A stretch of 64,000 nt of DNA from Clostridiales bacterium. Lineage in GTDB: Bacteria > Bacillota > Clostridia > Saccharofermentanales > Saccharofermentanaceae. The position numbers and the translations under genes were made by a program. The number at the start of each line of letters is the position of its first letter. The stretch's first letter is position 1. The notes under the pieces are model-generated. The model searched no databases. It had not been told where the DNA came from and saw only the letters and a program-made list of their open reading frames with translations. The stretch is taken from assembly GCA_017551865.1 (NCBI GenBank), contig JAFZKB010000029.1, forward strand, positions 1 to 64,000, in the 5' to 3' direction. Shown in pieces: positions 8,255 to 16,587 of this stretch.

Positions 8255-8338
8255 CGGAATAGTTATCCGCACCGCACTTTCCCCGTGCTAGAATACCCCA
8301 TGACCTAAATGGGGATGTAAAGAAAGGAAAGAGCGAAC

Positions 8339-9499
8339 ATGAAAACACATAAACTATTATCTATTCTTCTGGTCACCACGATCGTTCTTTCGGGTTGCGG
8401 GAAGAAAACTGACGAGAAAAAAGGATCTATATCGGATACGAAAAGCGAGGAGGCGGTCTCGGAGATCTCTTCTTCTAGTGAAGAAAGCACTGCCGCTTCC
8501 GAAACTACTTCCGAAACAACAGAAACCACCGAAACGACTGAACCTGAGCCGAAATATGAGAATATCCATACGAATGTGGATGGACACCATACCTTTGAGC
8601 CGCATATCTTTAGTAAATGGTATCTGGAGCAGTTCGGCGAAGCGACCCGCGACAGTTTCTTCAACTTTGTCGATGCGGCCATGGCCGGCGAAGACTCTTT
8701 TGAGTGCTGCGACGAGGAAGCCTACGGATGGATCCTCGGAAGACTCATGAACTGGTTCTTTCCGGTAGGATGTGATTTCATCTGTAATGCCTACGAAGGC
8801 GAGAAGACGGGCTGGAAGAACGGCAAGGGCGTGATCGAGTATAAGATCCCGAAGGAAGAGTTCGTAAAGAAGGCGCAAGACTTTAAAAACCAGATCGTGG
8901 CGATCCTGGACGACTGCGTCTCCGATGACTATAACGACTTCGAGAAGGCGCTGGCGCTCTATGAGTACATGACCACCACCTATACCTACGACTACGATAT
9001 GTATGAGGTCTGTCTGGAGAAGATGGACGAGCAGTCTCCATATCGCCTGCTTACCCAGAAAACGGGCATCTGTAATGAGATCGCGGGACTTTATAACTAT
9101 CTTCTTTTGCAGCTCGGTGTGGACTCCGATGAGATCGCCGGCTCCATGCACAATCCCGACGGAACGGCAGAAGGCCATTCCTGGGTATATGTGACGCTGG
9201 ATGGCGTCTCGTACCACGTGGATCCGACCTGGGGACTTACGGAAACTTCGGACTGCATTTCCCTGGGGTATTTCCTCTTTACGGACGATGTCCGTGAGGA
9301 GCGCGACAGCTTCCCAAGAGAAGAGTACTCTCTTGCGGCATACGGAGATCAGACTAGAAAGTATTTTACCTTCGAGGCATCCGACGATCGATATAAGGAG
9401 CTATGGGACGGATATTACCAGGGTATGGATAGAGAAAGCCACGAAGTCATCTACCTGAGCTTCCACGGAGATGAAATGCGCTTCCCGTACGCGGCATAA
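8339..9499 (+). CDS. Transglutaminase-like lipoprotein
   Basis: A 386-residue exported lipoprotein (lipobox LSGC, Cys-20). A Ser/Glu/Thr-rich linker with repeated ETTETTE runs to about residue 75. The C-terminal region carries a transglutaminase/protease-like domain with the papain-type triad visible in order: Cys in GICNEIAG (about 240), His in EGHSWV (about 277) and Asp in VDPTWG (about 295). Homologous domains in Firmicutes are thought to act on peptides or the cell wall, or to be protein-binding. RBS AAAGGAAAG precedes the ATG. It is a single-gene unit with a terminator at 9531. Confidence 0.85.
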   Translation: MKTHKLLSILLVTTIVLSGCGKKTDEKKGSISDTKSEEAVSEISSSSEESTAASETTSETTETTETTEPEPKYENIHTNVDGHHTFEPHIFSKWYLEQFGEATRDSFFNFVDAAMAGEDSFECCDEEAYGWILGRLMNWFFPVGCDFICNAYEGEKTGWKNGKGVIEYKIPKEEFVKKAQDFKNQIVAILDDCVSDDYNDFEKALALYEYMTTTYTYDYDMYEVCLEKMDEQSPYRLLTQKTGICNEIAGLYNYLLLQLGVDSDEIAGSMHNPDGTAEGHSWVYVTLDGVSYHVDPTWGLTETSDCISLGYFLFTDDVREERDSFPREEYSLAAYGDQTRKYFTFEASDDRYKELWDGYYQGMDRESHEVIYLSFHGDEMRFPYAA

Positions 9500-9530
9500 A
9501 AAAGCCCCTCAAAAAACATATAGACACATC

Positions 9531-9576
9531 AAAAGGCTGTTTCTTTTTCATTGGCAAAAAGAGAAATAGCCTTTTC
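9531..9576 (+). terminator. Intrinsic terminator
   Basis: AAAAGGCTGTTTCTTTTT pairs with AAAAAGAGAAATAGCCTTTT (one bulge, one mismatch), and the 3' arm ends in a T-run. It closes the transglutaminase-like gene. Confidence 0.75.
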
Positions 9577-9597
9577 TTATTTGGAAAACTTCGGATA

Positions 9598-9625
9598 TTC
9601 AAAATAGGGCGTCCCGAGGTATAAT
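9598..9625 (+). promoter_or_regulatory. Promoter of the leucine-rich-repeat gene
   Basis: TTCAAA (9598-9603), a 16-nt spacer and a consensus TATAAT (9620-9625). The next start codon is at 9735, leaving a leader of about 100 nt. Confidence 0.55.
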
Positions 9626-9734
9626 CTAATCGAAATCGGTTTCGAAATGGGTTATAACACAAAGGATACAAGGTTGGAAAATCGTGTTCTGATCAATGGG
9701 TCGGGACATGGGAAAAAGGTGTTGGAGGTCGTTT

Positions 9735-11639
9735 ATGTTACGGATGAAAAAATGCGCCGCTTTACTTCTTACTGCCATTTTGGGCTTATTAATATCTATA
9801 CCTGCGGCTGGTGTAAAAGCAGATGTGGCCGGTCTAGAGATCAACGATACGAATTTCAAGGATGCTAATTTGCGAAGTTATCTTGCACAATTTGCAGATA
9901 GAAATCGTGATGGTTACTTATCTTCCAGCGAAATTGAAGCATTGACAAGCTTGTACTTCCGAGGCGAAAAATTTACAAATATGTCAGGAATTGAATACTT
10001 AACGAATCTTCAAAGATTAGAGATTATTAATTGCTATCTACCATCTATGAACCTAAGTAAAAACACAGCGCTGCAAAGTGTACAATGTACTGATAGCCAC
10101 CTGACGTCTCTCACGTTAGGTAAGCTTCCCGCCCTTACGGAGTTAAGATGTTCTAATAACCAGCTGACTTCGCTTAATGTGACCGGATGTCCGAATCTTA
10201 CACTTCTGAATTGTTCGTCGAACCAGATTGGATCGCTGAATCTGAGTAAGTGTACAGCACTTACGACATTGAGCTGTTCTGGAAATCAGTTGACTACACT
10301 GAATGTTAGGGCCTGCACTGCTCTTACAACATTGGGCTGTTCTGAAAACCTCTTAACTACTTTAGATCTTCAAAAAAACACTGCTCTTACGAATTTGTAT
10401 TGCGAGTCGAATCAATTTACCACTCTGGATCTTCGGAAAAATACGGCTCTTACGAAATTGCAATGCCGTTGGAATCAATTAGAAACTCTGGACCTTCGGA
10501 AAAATACGGCTCTTACGGATGTGGTCTGCAGTTGGAACCAGCTTACGACCCTGAAGTTTGATGAAAATTCGAAGGTGAGAGATTTGGAATGTGATCATAA
10601 TAAGCTGACTGGAATAAATCTCAGCAAGATGAAATCGCTGAAATCACTGTATTGCTATTACAATAGTCTGACTACCCTCGATGTTAGTAGTTGCGAAGCA
10701 CTTGAGACATTGGAGTGCCAAGGGAACAGTTTGACTGAACTGGATGTGACCCATAACCTTGCTCTTAAGCGCCTGGACGTCTCCTATATCGGCCTTACAT
10801 CGATCGATCTGAGAAAGAATACTGCTCTTGAGGACCTGGATTGTTCATGGAACAGACTGACTTCACTTGATTTGAGCAAGAATACGAATCTTGCAAAAGC
10901 GTGTTGCTGGTATAACGATCTAACTGTCATAGATATTCATCTTTGCCCGATACTGGTAAATGTAGTCAAGAATAATGAAAGAAAAACCGGCAGAAATTTC
11001 GGAGAGGAGTATTACTATTATTCAAATGAATCAGGGGAATTCGTTGATTTTGATAAGAATGTCATCCTGATCACATATATTCCTTCTGTGGGAAAAGTAA
11101 CCGGCCTTACAGCCGAATCTGCCGGCAAGAATAAGGTCAGGCTCACATGGAACGCTGTCGATGGAGCGGAAGGCTATCTCGTCTATGCACAGAAGGACGG
11201 AAAATACGGATACGTTGGCATGACGACAAAGGGAACAACATTTACGGATACAAAAGCTCTCGATACTGACTACAACTACTACTGGGTATTTGCTTATGCC
11301 AAAGATGATGGCGGGTTTATACACGCTGTATCTTGTGAAAAATACGTGTATGCGAAGGGCGTAACGCTTGCAGTAACGAACCTTAAGGCGTCATCTGTGA
11401 CAGGCGGTGTGAAACTTACATGGACGGCATCTGACGGCGCAGATGGATATCTTGTCTACGGTATCCGACCGGGCGAATCGTATGGCTATATCGGCATGAC
11501 GACCCAGGGTACGACATTTACAGACAAAAATGCCAGTAAGACCGACTGGAATTTCTACTGGGTATTCCCATATCACAAAAATGGGGATAAGATGGTAGTC
11601 GGTGGAACACCCCAATACGTATATGGAAAGGCAAAATAA
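9735..11639 (+). CDS. Secreted leucine-rich-repeat protein with two C-terminal Fn3-like domains
   Basis: A 634-residue exported protein. After the signal peptide (about 1-28) there is a dockerin/EF-hand-like loop DRNRDGYLSSSEIEAL. About sixteen leucine-rich repeats of 21 residues follow, of the type with Cys and Asn at the turn (LTTLDLRKNTAL and variants). The last 190 residues hold two similar Fn3-like beta domains, each containing LTW, GYLVY, YGY(V/I)GMTT and a YYWVFAY/FYWVFPY strand. The protein probably mediates surface interactions. ATG at 9735 follows GGAGGT at the right distance. It is followed 41 nt downstream by a shorter paralogue with almost the same C-terminus. Confidence 0.85.
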   Translation: MLRMKKCAALLLTAILGLLISIPAAGVKADVAGLEINDTNFKDANLRSYLAQFADRNRDGYLSSSEIEALTSLYFRGEKFTNMSGIEYLTNLQRLEIINCYLPSMNLSKNTALQSVQCTDSHLTSLTLGKLPALTELRCSNNQLTSLNVTGCPNLTLLNCSSNQIGSLNLSKCTALTTLSCSGNQLTTLNVRACTALTTLGCSENLLTTLDLQKNTALTNLYCESNQFTTLDLRKNTALTKLQCRWNQLETLDLRKNTALTDVVCSWNQLTTLKFDENSKVRDLECDHNKLTGINLSKMKSLKSLYCYYNSLTTLDVSSCEALETLECQGNSLTELDVTHNLALKRLDVSYIGLTSIDLRKNTALEDLDCSWNRLTSLDLSKNTNLAKACCWYNDLTVIDIHLCPILVNVVKNNERKTGRNFGEEYYYYSNESGEFVDFDKNVILITYIPSVGKVTGLTAESAGKNKVRLTWNAVDGAEGYLVYAQKDGKYGYVGMTTKGTTFTDTKALDTDYNYYWVFAYAKDDGGFIHAVSCEKYVYAKGVTLAVTNLKASSVTGGVKLTWTASDGADGYLVYGIRPGESYGYIGMTTQGTTFTDKNASKTDWNFYWVFPYHKNGDKMVVGGTPQYVYGKAK

Positions 11640-11679
11640 GAATAGTCTTTTCGTATCGCAACAAAGGAGATTTCGGGAA

Positions 11680-12993
11680 ATGACAAAAAAGAAAATGATG
11701 ACATCACTTGCCATGACCGCGCTTGCAGTATCCCTTCTGGTCCCGGGCGGAGCTTTTCGAGCAAAAACATCTGTGTTAGCGGATTCGGATATTCTTCCGT
11801 TCGTACCGGCTCAATCGATCGCGATCAACGAGAATAATTTCCCGGACGAGAACTTCCGTGAATACATCCGCTTTTTGGCAGATGGAGATAATGACGGAAT
11901 ACTGGACGACACGGAGCTCGCTTCAGTCACTTCGATCAACGTCACGGATGGAAATATCACAAGCGTAAAGGGCGTGGAATTCTTTACGGAGCTTACGAAA
12001 CTCCGGGTTTCCGTCAATGGACTTACGGAACTCGATGTAAGCTGTAATACGAAGCTTTCTGAACTCGTCTGCTTCAAAAACCAGCTCACAGAACTGGATC
12101 TGTCGAATAATCCGAATCTAACGTATCTGTCCTGTGGCTATAACCAGTTCGATAAACTCGATGTAAGTCATAACCCGCTTCTTGAGGAACTTTATTGTCA
12201 GGCCAACTATATCGAAAAACTCAATCTTCGAAATAATGCGCTTCTCCGAAAGATGTTCTGCTACGGCAATAAACTGACAAAGCTGGATATCCATAACTGT
12301 CCGATCATGATCGATCTGATCAAGACCGGAACGAAGATGCAAGATGAAAACGATGGCTACGTATATTCGAGCTACTCCAAAAAATCGACTAAAGCGCATC
12401 TGAATATTGAGGAGCGTATCCCGATCGTTGTTGATATCCAGGCGCCGGGGAAGGTCACAGGTCTTTCTGCCACTTCGGCCGGGAAGAACAAAGTCAAGCT
12501 CACATGGAGTGCGGTAGAAGATGCGGACGGCTATCTGGTCTATGCACAGAAAGACGGAAAATACGGTTATGTCGGCATGACGACGAAGGGAACGGCCTTC
12601 ACCGATACCAAGGCGCTCGATTACGACTACAACTATTACTGGGTATTCGCCTATGTTCAGGAAAACGGGAAGATGTACCCGGGCGGATGTGAAAAGTATG
12701 TCTATGCCAAGGGCGTGTGTCTTGCGGTGACAGGACTTAAGGCTTCTTCTGTAACGGGTGGAGTAAAGCTCACCTGGACAGGAAGTTCCGGCGCGGAAGG
12801 CTATCTCGTATATGGTATCCATCCTGGCGCATCGTACGGCTATATCGGCATGACGACGAAGGGAACGACCTTTACGGACAAAAATGCCAGCAAGACCGAC
12901 TGGAACTTCTACTGGGTATTCCCGTACCACAAGTACGGAGATAAGATGATCGTCGGCGGCACACCGAAGTATGTGTACGGAAAAGCAAAGTAA
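11680..12993 (+). CDS. Shorter leucine-rich-repeat paralogue with the same Fn3-like C-terminus
   Basis: A 438-residue exported protein built like its upstream neighbour: signal peptide, EF-hand-like DGDNDGILDDTELASV (about 68-83), about five Cys/Asn-type leucine-rich repeats instead of about sixteen, and two Fn3-like domains nearly identical to those of the first protein (shared runs such as AQKDGKYGYVGMTTKGT and NASKTDWNFYWVFPYHK). This indicates a tandem gene duplication followed by repeat expansion or loss. The ATG at 11680 lies 10 nt after AAAGGAGA; the longer frame begins inside the upstream gene. Probably cotranscribed with it. Confidence 0.85.
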   Translation: MTKKKMMTSLAMTALAVSLLVPGGAFRAKTSVLADSDILPFVPAQSIAINENNFPDENFREYIRFLADGDNDGILDDTELASVTSINVTDGNITSVKGVEFFTELTKLRVSVNGLTELDVSCNTKLSELVCFKNQLTELDLSNNPNLTYLSCGYNQFDKLDVSHNPLLEELYCQANYIEKLNLRNNALLRKMFCYGNKLTKLDIHNCPIMIDLIKTGTKMQDENDGYVYSSYSKKSTKAHLNIEERIPIVVDIQAPGKVTGLSATSAGKNKVKLTWSAVEDADGYLVYAQKDGKYGYVGMTTKGTAFTDTKALDYDYNYYWVFAYVQENGKMYPGGCEKYVYAKGVCLAVTGLKASSVTGGVKLTWTGSSGAEGYLVYGIHPGASYGYIGMTTKGTTFTDKNASKTDWNFYWVFPYHKYGDKMIVGGTPKYVYGKAK

Positions 12994-13044
12994 GCTGATG
13001 TTGTGCTATACTTTTCCTTAAGGACATTAAGGAAGGTCAATACC

Positions 13045-14109
13045 ATGAAAAAAGCGGTACGGCTGATCGCCGCTGCGCTGTCTTTTTTGATGCTCAGCGG
13101 CTGCACAGCTGGAAAAACAAATAAAGATCCGGGAGAAGGAAAGCTCCCGAGTGTTGTGACTTCGGCCACAGAAAGTGAAACCGAATCCATTACGGAGGCG
13201 ACCTCTTCGGAGACCCTTTCGTCTTCTTCGGAAACCACGGAAGCTAAAGTAACTACCGAAGCGACAGAAGCCCCGACGGAAACGACGAAGGTGATCCTTA
13301 CCGATCCCGCATCGGAGGAATACTATACCGAAGAAGGCAAAAAGTCACTATCGATGTACGGATCTTTTATAGCGGACGAGATCAAGATCGATGTGTCGCC
13401 TCTTAAGGAACTCCTGAAAGATGCCGTGCTCATCGATTTTGTCGTAGATGACTTAACTTCCGATACTCTGACCGCTTCGGAACTTGCGGCCTTTATCTGG
13501 GCGCACGCCTGGTCGAAGACCCCGTCCGACCGTTTTGTCGAGTACGGATATGCGGACTGCGGTCTCGACGGGGATCCCGAGCTGATTTATAAGATCGACG
13601 GGATCGGCGACGGCAGGCTGGATGTCGTGATCAAGCGTTTCGGAGACGACCTTCGGATCGTCTATACATTTGAGTCCTGGAGCCGATGCTCGGTATTTAT
13701 CCGGCAGTCCGGTGTCGTGGAGGTCGGCGGAGCAGATGGCGCGACTTCGTATGTGACCATGCAGGGCTTCTTTGATGGAGATGGACAGTACTACGAAAAA
13801 ATGACCATCACCACGAGTTACTACTATTTCGAAGTTCTGGATCCGGCCTTAAAGGCGCTGGATGTCTATCGTGAAGAGAAGGAACCGGACCTTCAGATGC
13901 ATGTGATCAAGATCGAGATCCCGCGGATGGAACCGGTCTATGTGATCGGGGCAGATGAAGAGGGTGTAGAATTAAGCGATGGGATATTGCAGGTGATGGA
14001 CGACACGAATCTTCCAACAGTTTCGGAAGAAGAGATGAATAGGATGATCGACGAGCTTTTCGGCGAAGAGCTGCTGAAAGCAAACGGTGTAGAATTCATT
14101 AGAAAGTGA
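13045..14109 (+). CDS. Lipoprotein with Thr/Ser/Glu-rich linker, unknown domain
   Basis: A 354-residue lipoprotein (lipobox LSGC, Cys-18) with a linker dominated by Thr, Ser and Glu (about 35-85), then a folded region of about 260 residues. The region includes a helical segment ELAAFIWAHAWSKTPSDR and paired strands, and I do not recognise a catalytic motif. ATG at 13045 is used because AAGGAAGG lies just before it. The gene sits between the duplicated surface proteins and thyA, only 16 nt before thyA, so the two may share a transcript. Function unknown. Confidence 0.7.
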   Translation: MKKAVRLIAAALSFLMLSGCTAGKTNKDPGEGKLPSVVTSATESETESITEATSSETLSSSSETTEAKVTTEATEAPTETTKVILTDPASEEYYTEEGKKSLSMYGSFIADEIKIDVSPLKELLKDAVLIDFVVDDLTSDTLTASELAAFIWAHAWSKTPSDRFVEYGYADCGLDGDPELIYKIDGIGDGRLDVVIKRFGDDLRIVYTFESWSRCSVFIRQSGVVEVGGADGATSYVTMQGFFDGDGQYYEKMTITTSYYYFEVLDPALKALDVYREEKEPDLQMHVIKIEIPRMEPVYVIGADEEGVELSDGILQVMDDTNLPTVSEEEMNRMIDELFGEELLKANGVEFIRK

Positions 14110-14125
14110 AACGGGGGGCTATGAC

Positions 14126-14980
14126 ATGATGACCAAGGCGGACAGATATCTGGTGGAGGATATTAAGAATATCCTCGAAAACGGCTATAAGGACATCGAT
14201 CCGAGACCGAAATATGAGGACGGCACGCCGGCGCATACGATCAGCGTCAACCATGTCACGAGAAAATACGATCTGAGCAAAGGAGAATTCCCGATCTGCA
14301 CGCTCCGCCATCAGGCCTGGAAGACCGGTATCCGTGAGATCTTCACGATCTATAAGAATCCGACGAATGTGCTCTCCGAGATGGAAGAGATGGGGGTCAC
14401 CTGGTGGACGCCCTGGGATATCGGCGACGGAACGATCGGCCAAAGATACGGCGCGACGGTAAAGCGCTACGATCTGGTGAACCGCCTGATCGAAGATATC
14501 CGTAAGGACCCCTACGGCAGAAGGAAGATCATGTCGCTTTGGCAGGAAGCGGACCTTCGTGAGACGCCCGGCCTTGCGCCATGTGCCTTCTTAACGATCT
14601 GGAATGTACGCGGCGAGTACCTTGATATGTGCATGGTCCAGCGCTCCGGTGATATGCTGACGGCTTCCGGCGCCGGCGGCATCAACGAGATCCAGTACGC
14701 GGCCTTCCTCATGATGATCGCGCGCGTGACCGGGTATGAGCCGGGTGTATTTACTCACTTTGTGGCCAATGAGCAGATCTACGACAGACATGTCGATAAC
14801 GCGCATGAGATGCTAAGAAGAGCAGAAGAGAAAGCCGCATCTGGAAATGACGGCGAAGGACCGATGCTCGTGCTGAATAAAGAGAAGAACTGTAAGCTTG
14901 AGGACATCAAGGTCGAGGATTTTGAGATGATCAACTACGATCCGATGAAGCCGAACCTGAAGTTTGAGCTCGGTATCTGA
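14126..14980 (+). CDS. thyA: Thymidylate synthase
   Basis: A 284-residue ThyA-family enzyme converting dUMP to dTMP with methylenetetrahydrofolate. Visible family marks: TLRHQAWKTGIREI in the N-terminal helix, the Arg-containing phosphate site YGRRKIMSLW, the catalytic Cys in GLAPCAFLTIW, the QRSGD substrate loop, and the C-terminal NYDPMKPNLKF. The residue after the catalytic Cys is Ala where classical enzymes have His (PCH), and the usual LGxPFN segment reads TASGAGGINEIQYA; this matches a divergent ThyA subgroup rather than a broken gene. ATG at 14126 or the adjacent 14129 follows GGGGGGC. A terminator follows. Confidence 0.92.
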   Translation: MMTKADRYLVEDIKNILENGYKDIDPRPKYEDGTPAHTISVNHVTRKYDLSKGEFPICTLRHQAWKTGIREIFTIYKNPTNVLSEMEEMGVTWWTPWDIGDGTIGQRYGATVKRYDLVNRLIEDIRKDPYGRRKIMSLWQEADLRETPGLAPCAFLTIWNVRGEYLDMCMVQRSGDMLTASGAGGINEIQYAAFLMMIARVTGYEPGVFTHFVANEQIYDRHVDNAHEMLRRAEEKAASGNDGEGPMLVLNKEKNCKLEDIKVEDFEMINYDPMKPNLKFELGI

Positions 14981-15001
14981 GGTTTATAATTTGGAAAAGC
15001 G

Positions 15002-15037
15002 AGGGCATCTCCCAAAGAGGGAGGCGCCCTTTTTTGT
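15002..15037 (+). terminator. Intrinsic terminator of thyA
   Basis: AGGGC-ATCTCCC pairs with GGGAGG-CGCCCT over a 4-nt loop, followed by TTTTTT. Confidence 0.85.
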
Positions 15038-15070
15038 ATTCTTGGCTGAGTAGGTTCGTGATTGGCAATC

Positions 15071-15365
15071 TGCCGTATAAAAACGGGATTTCCGAAATCA
15101 TACGGCAGGTCTGAAGAGGAGTTGCCGTATAAAAATGAAAAAGTGTTTTTTATACGGCAGTTTCAGGGAGATTTTCCGTATGAAATGAGAAAACTTAAAT
15201 CTATACGGCAGTTGGGAAAGAAAGTTGCCGTATGAAAACGGAAAAGTGCTTTTCACACGGAAAAAAGAGATAAAATTGCCGTACAAAATGAGATATTCTC
15301 AATTTGTACGGCAGTCGGCAGATTTAGCTGCCGTATAAAATCGGACTTTGCAAGAATTTACGGCA
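15071..15365. repeat. Array of six 37-nt palindromic elements, period 51-52 nt
   Basis: Six elements begin at 15071, 15123, 15174, 15226, 15277 and 15329, so the steps are 52, 51, 52, 51, 52. Each is 36-37 nt long, opens with TGCCGTAT (variants TTCCGTAT, TGCCGTAC) and closes with ATACGGCA (variants GTACGGCA, TTACGGCA, and CACACGGA in the fourth). The interior and the 14-15-nt spacers vary. In the fifth element both arms change together (GTAC/GTAC), so pairing is kept. The array fills the space between the thyA terminator and the convergent phosphatase gene. It is not a coding region; a 62-codon frame on the minus strand is a by-product. Confidence 0.9.
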
Positions 15366-15396
15366 TGTTCCATTCAGGGAAGCCATAGGAGGCTGT

Positions 15397-16587
15397 TTAC
15401 CCTTTCAGCCGGAACTCCATCACGACGGGGTCGTGGTCGGAGTAGGCGTACTGCAGGTCCATAGCTTCGTACTTTATGACCTCGATATTGTCGGAGACGA
15501 TGAAGCCGTCGGCCAGTACGGTGAATGTGGTTTCCGGGTTATAGGCCTCATCGGCATTTCGGCAGCTGTCGTGAGAGATGTTGACATCGACGCCTTCCTG
15601 ATCGAAACCGAAGGAGAAGGTGCTCGGGAATACTTCTCTTGGGAAGGGCTGGGCCCAGCCGGGGGCTTTGTCGCTGCCGCCGTCCCGGAGATTATGGTTA
15701 AAGTCGCCGCCACAGATGACGTAGTTTCCGGCGGCATATTCTTTCTGGAGATCTTCGAAAAGCATGCCGAGCTGCTGCTCACGGACAGATCCCGTGGAGT
15801 AGGCGGACAGATGGACATTGAAAATGACCAGTTCTTTTCCGGAAGGATCGGAAGAAGCGGCGGAATTAAGCGCGGCAGCGCCCTCCGGAGCTTCGCCCAG
15901 CGGAATGCGGGAGATGGTGTAGGCGCGGTCGTAATCGACGATCTTCGTGATCGAGTCTGCGACCGGAAGGCTCCTACGGAGTGCCGAGCTGATGTAGGCC
16001 TTAGAAAGCGTAAGAAGACCGGATTTATTGGCACCGTGCGGTTCATTGAGTGGCCAGAAAAGAAACGGCGAGTCGAAGTTTCGGGCATAGACGGACTGGT
16101 AGTAGTCGGTGGCCTGCATGTAAGAGACCTCGTTGACGTGATAGGTCCTCGTGCCGTTTTCATCGACTTCCTGAAGGACGACGAAATCGGTATCACAGTC
16201 ATTGATCAGGCCCGCGATATCCTTAAGGTTCTCCTTAAGACCGTCTTCACTTCTCGCCCAGGAGTATTTGCCGCCGTCCATGAAGAAACTGTAATCGGGC
16301 GTATAGGCGCCGAATCCGATGTTATATGTCATGATGGAATAGGTCTGCTCGCCGGGGACAACGCCGATCCTCTGCGGAGGAACGCGGCCCATAGTAGCAT
16401 AAGAGAGCGAATCCGGCTGTGGGGTCAGGACCTGGTTATCGGGGATCCTGTGGTAGCTGGCAAAGACGTAGATGACGTAGCCGATCACGATCAGAAGGAG
16501 CGTGCCGAGGGTGCAAAGCACGATCCGAAGCGCCAGACGCTTCTTCGTCAGTTTTTTCTTTTCTTTCTGTGTTTTTTCTTTCTTCAT
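15397..16587 (-). CDS. Membrane-anchored endonuclease/exonuclease/phosphatase-family protein
   Basis: A 396-residue protein with a very basic N-terminus, one transmembrane helix (about 20-46) and an extracellular EEP-fold domain. Motifs in order: SIMTYNIGFG (about 83-92), VVLQEVD (about 136-142), IFNVHLSAY, CGGDFNH and the terminal YSDHDPVVMEF. These supply the metal-binding and catalytic Asn, Glu, Asp and His of the DNase I/sphingomyelinase/inositol-phosphatase superfamily. The substrate could be a phospholipid, sugar phosphate or nucleic acid. Its start overlaps the stop of the PHP gene by 4 nt (ATGA), so the two are translated from one minus-strand transcript. Confidence 0.88.
   Translation of the reverse strand: MKKEKTQKEKKKLTKKRLALRIVLCTLGTLLLIVIGYVIYVFASYHRIPDNQVLTPQPDSLSYATMGRVPPQRIGVVPGEQTYSIMTYNIGFGAYTPDYSFFMDGGKYSWARSEDGLKENLKDIAGLINDCDTDFVVLQEVDENGTRTYHVNEVSYMQATDYYQSVYARNFDSPFLFWPLNEPHGANKSGLLTLSKAYISSALRRSLPVADSITKIVDYDRAYTISRIPLGEAPEGAAALNSAASSDPSGKELVIFNVHLSAYSTGSVREQQLGMLFEDLQKEYAAGNYVICGGDFNHNLRDGGSDKAPGWAQPFPREVFPSTFSFGFDQEGVDVNISHDSCRNADEAYNPETTFTVLADGFIVSDNIEVIKYEAMDLQYAYSDHDPVVMEFRLKG

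Noticed and set aside
8357..9217. Minus-strand reading frame of 286 codons
   Set aside because: It is the antisense of the transglutaminase-like lipoprotein, whose catalytic triad and signal peptide are clear.
15098..15286. 62-codon minus-strand reading frame
   Set aside because: It lies wholly within the palindrome array, encodes a repetitive low-complexity product and has no ribosome site.
15071..15365. CRISPR array
   Set aside because: The conserved parts are short inverted arms while the interior of each unit varies. True CRISPR repeats are nearly identical over their full length, and no cas genes are near.
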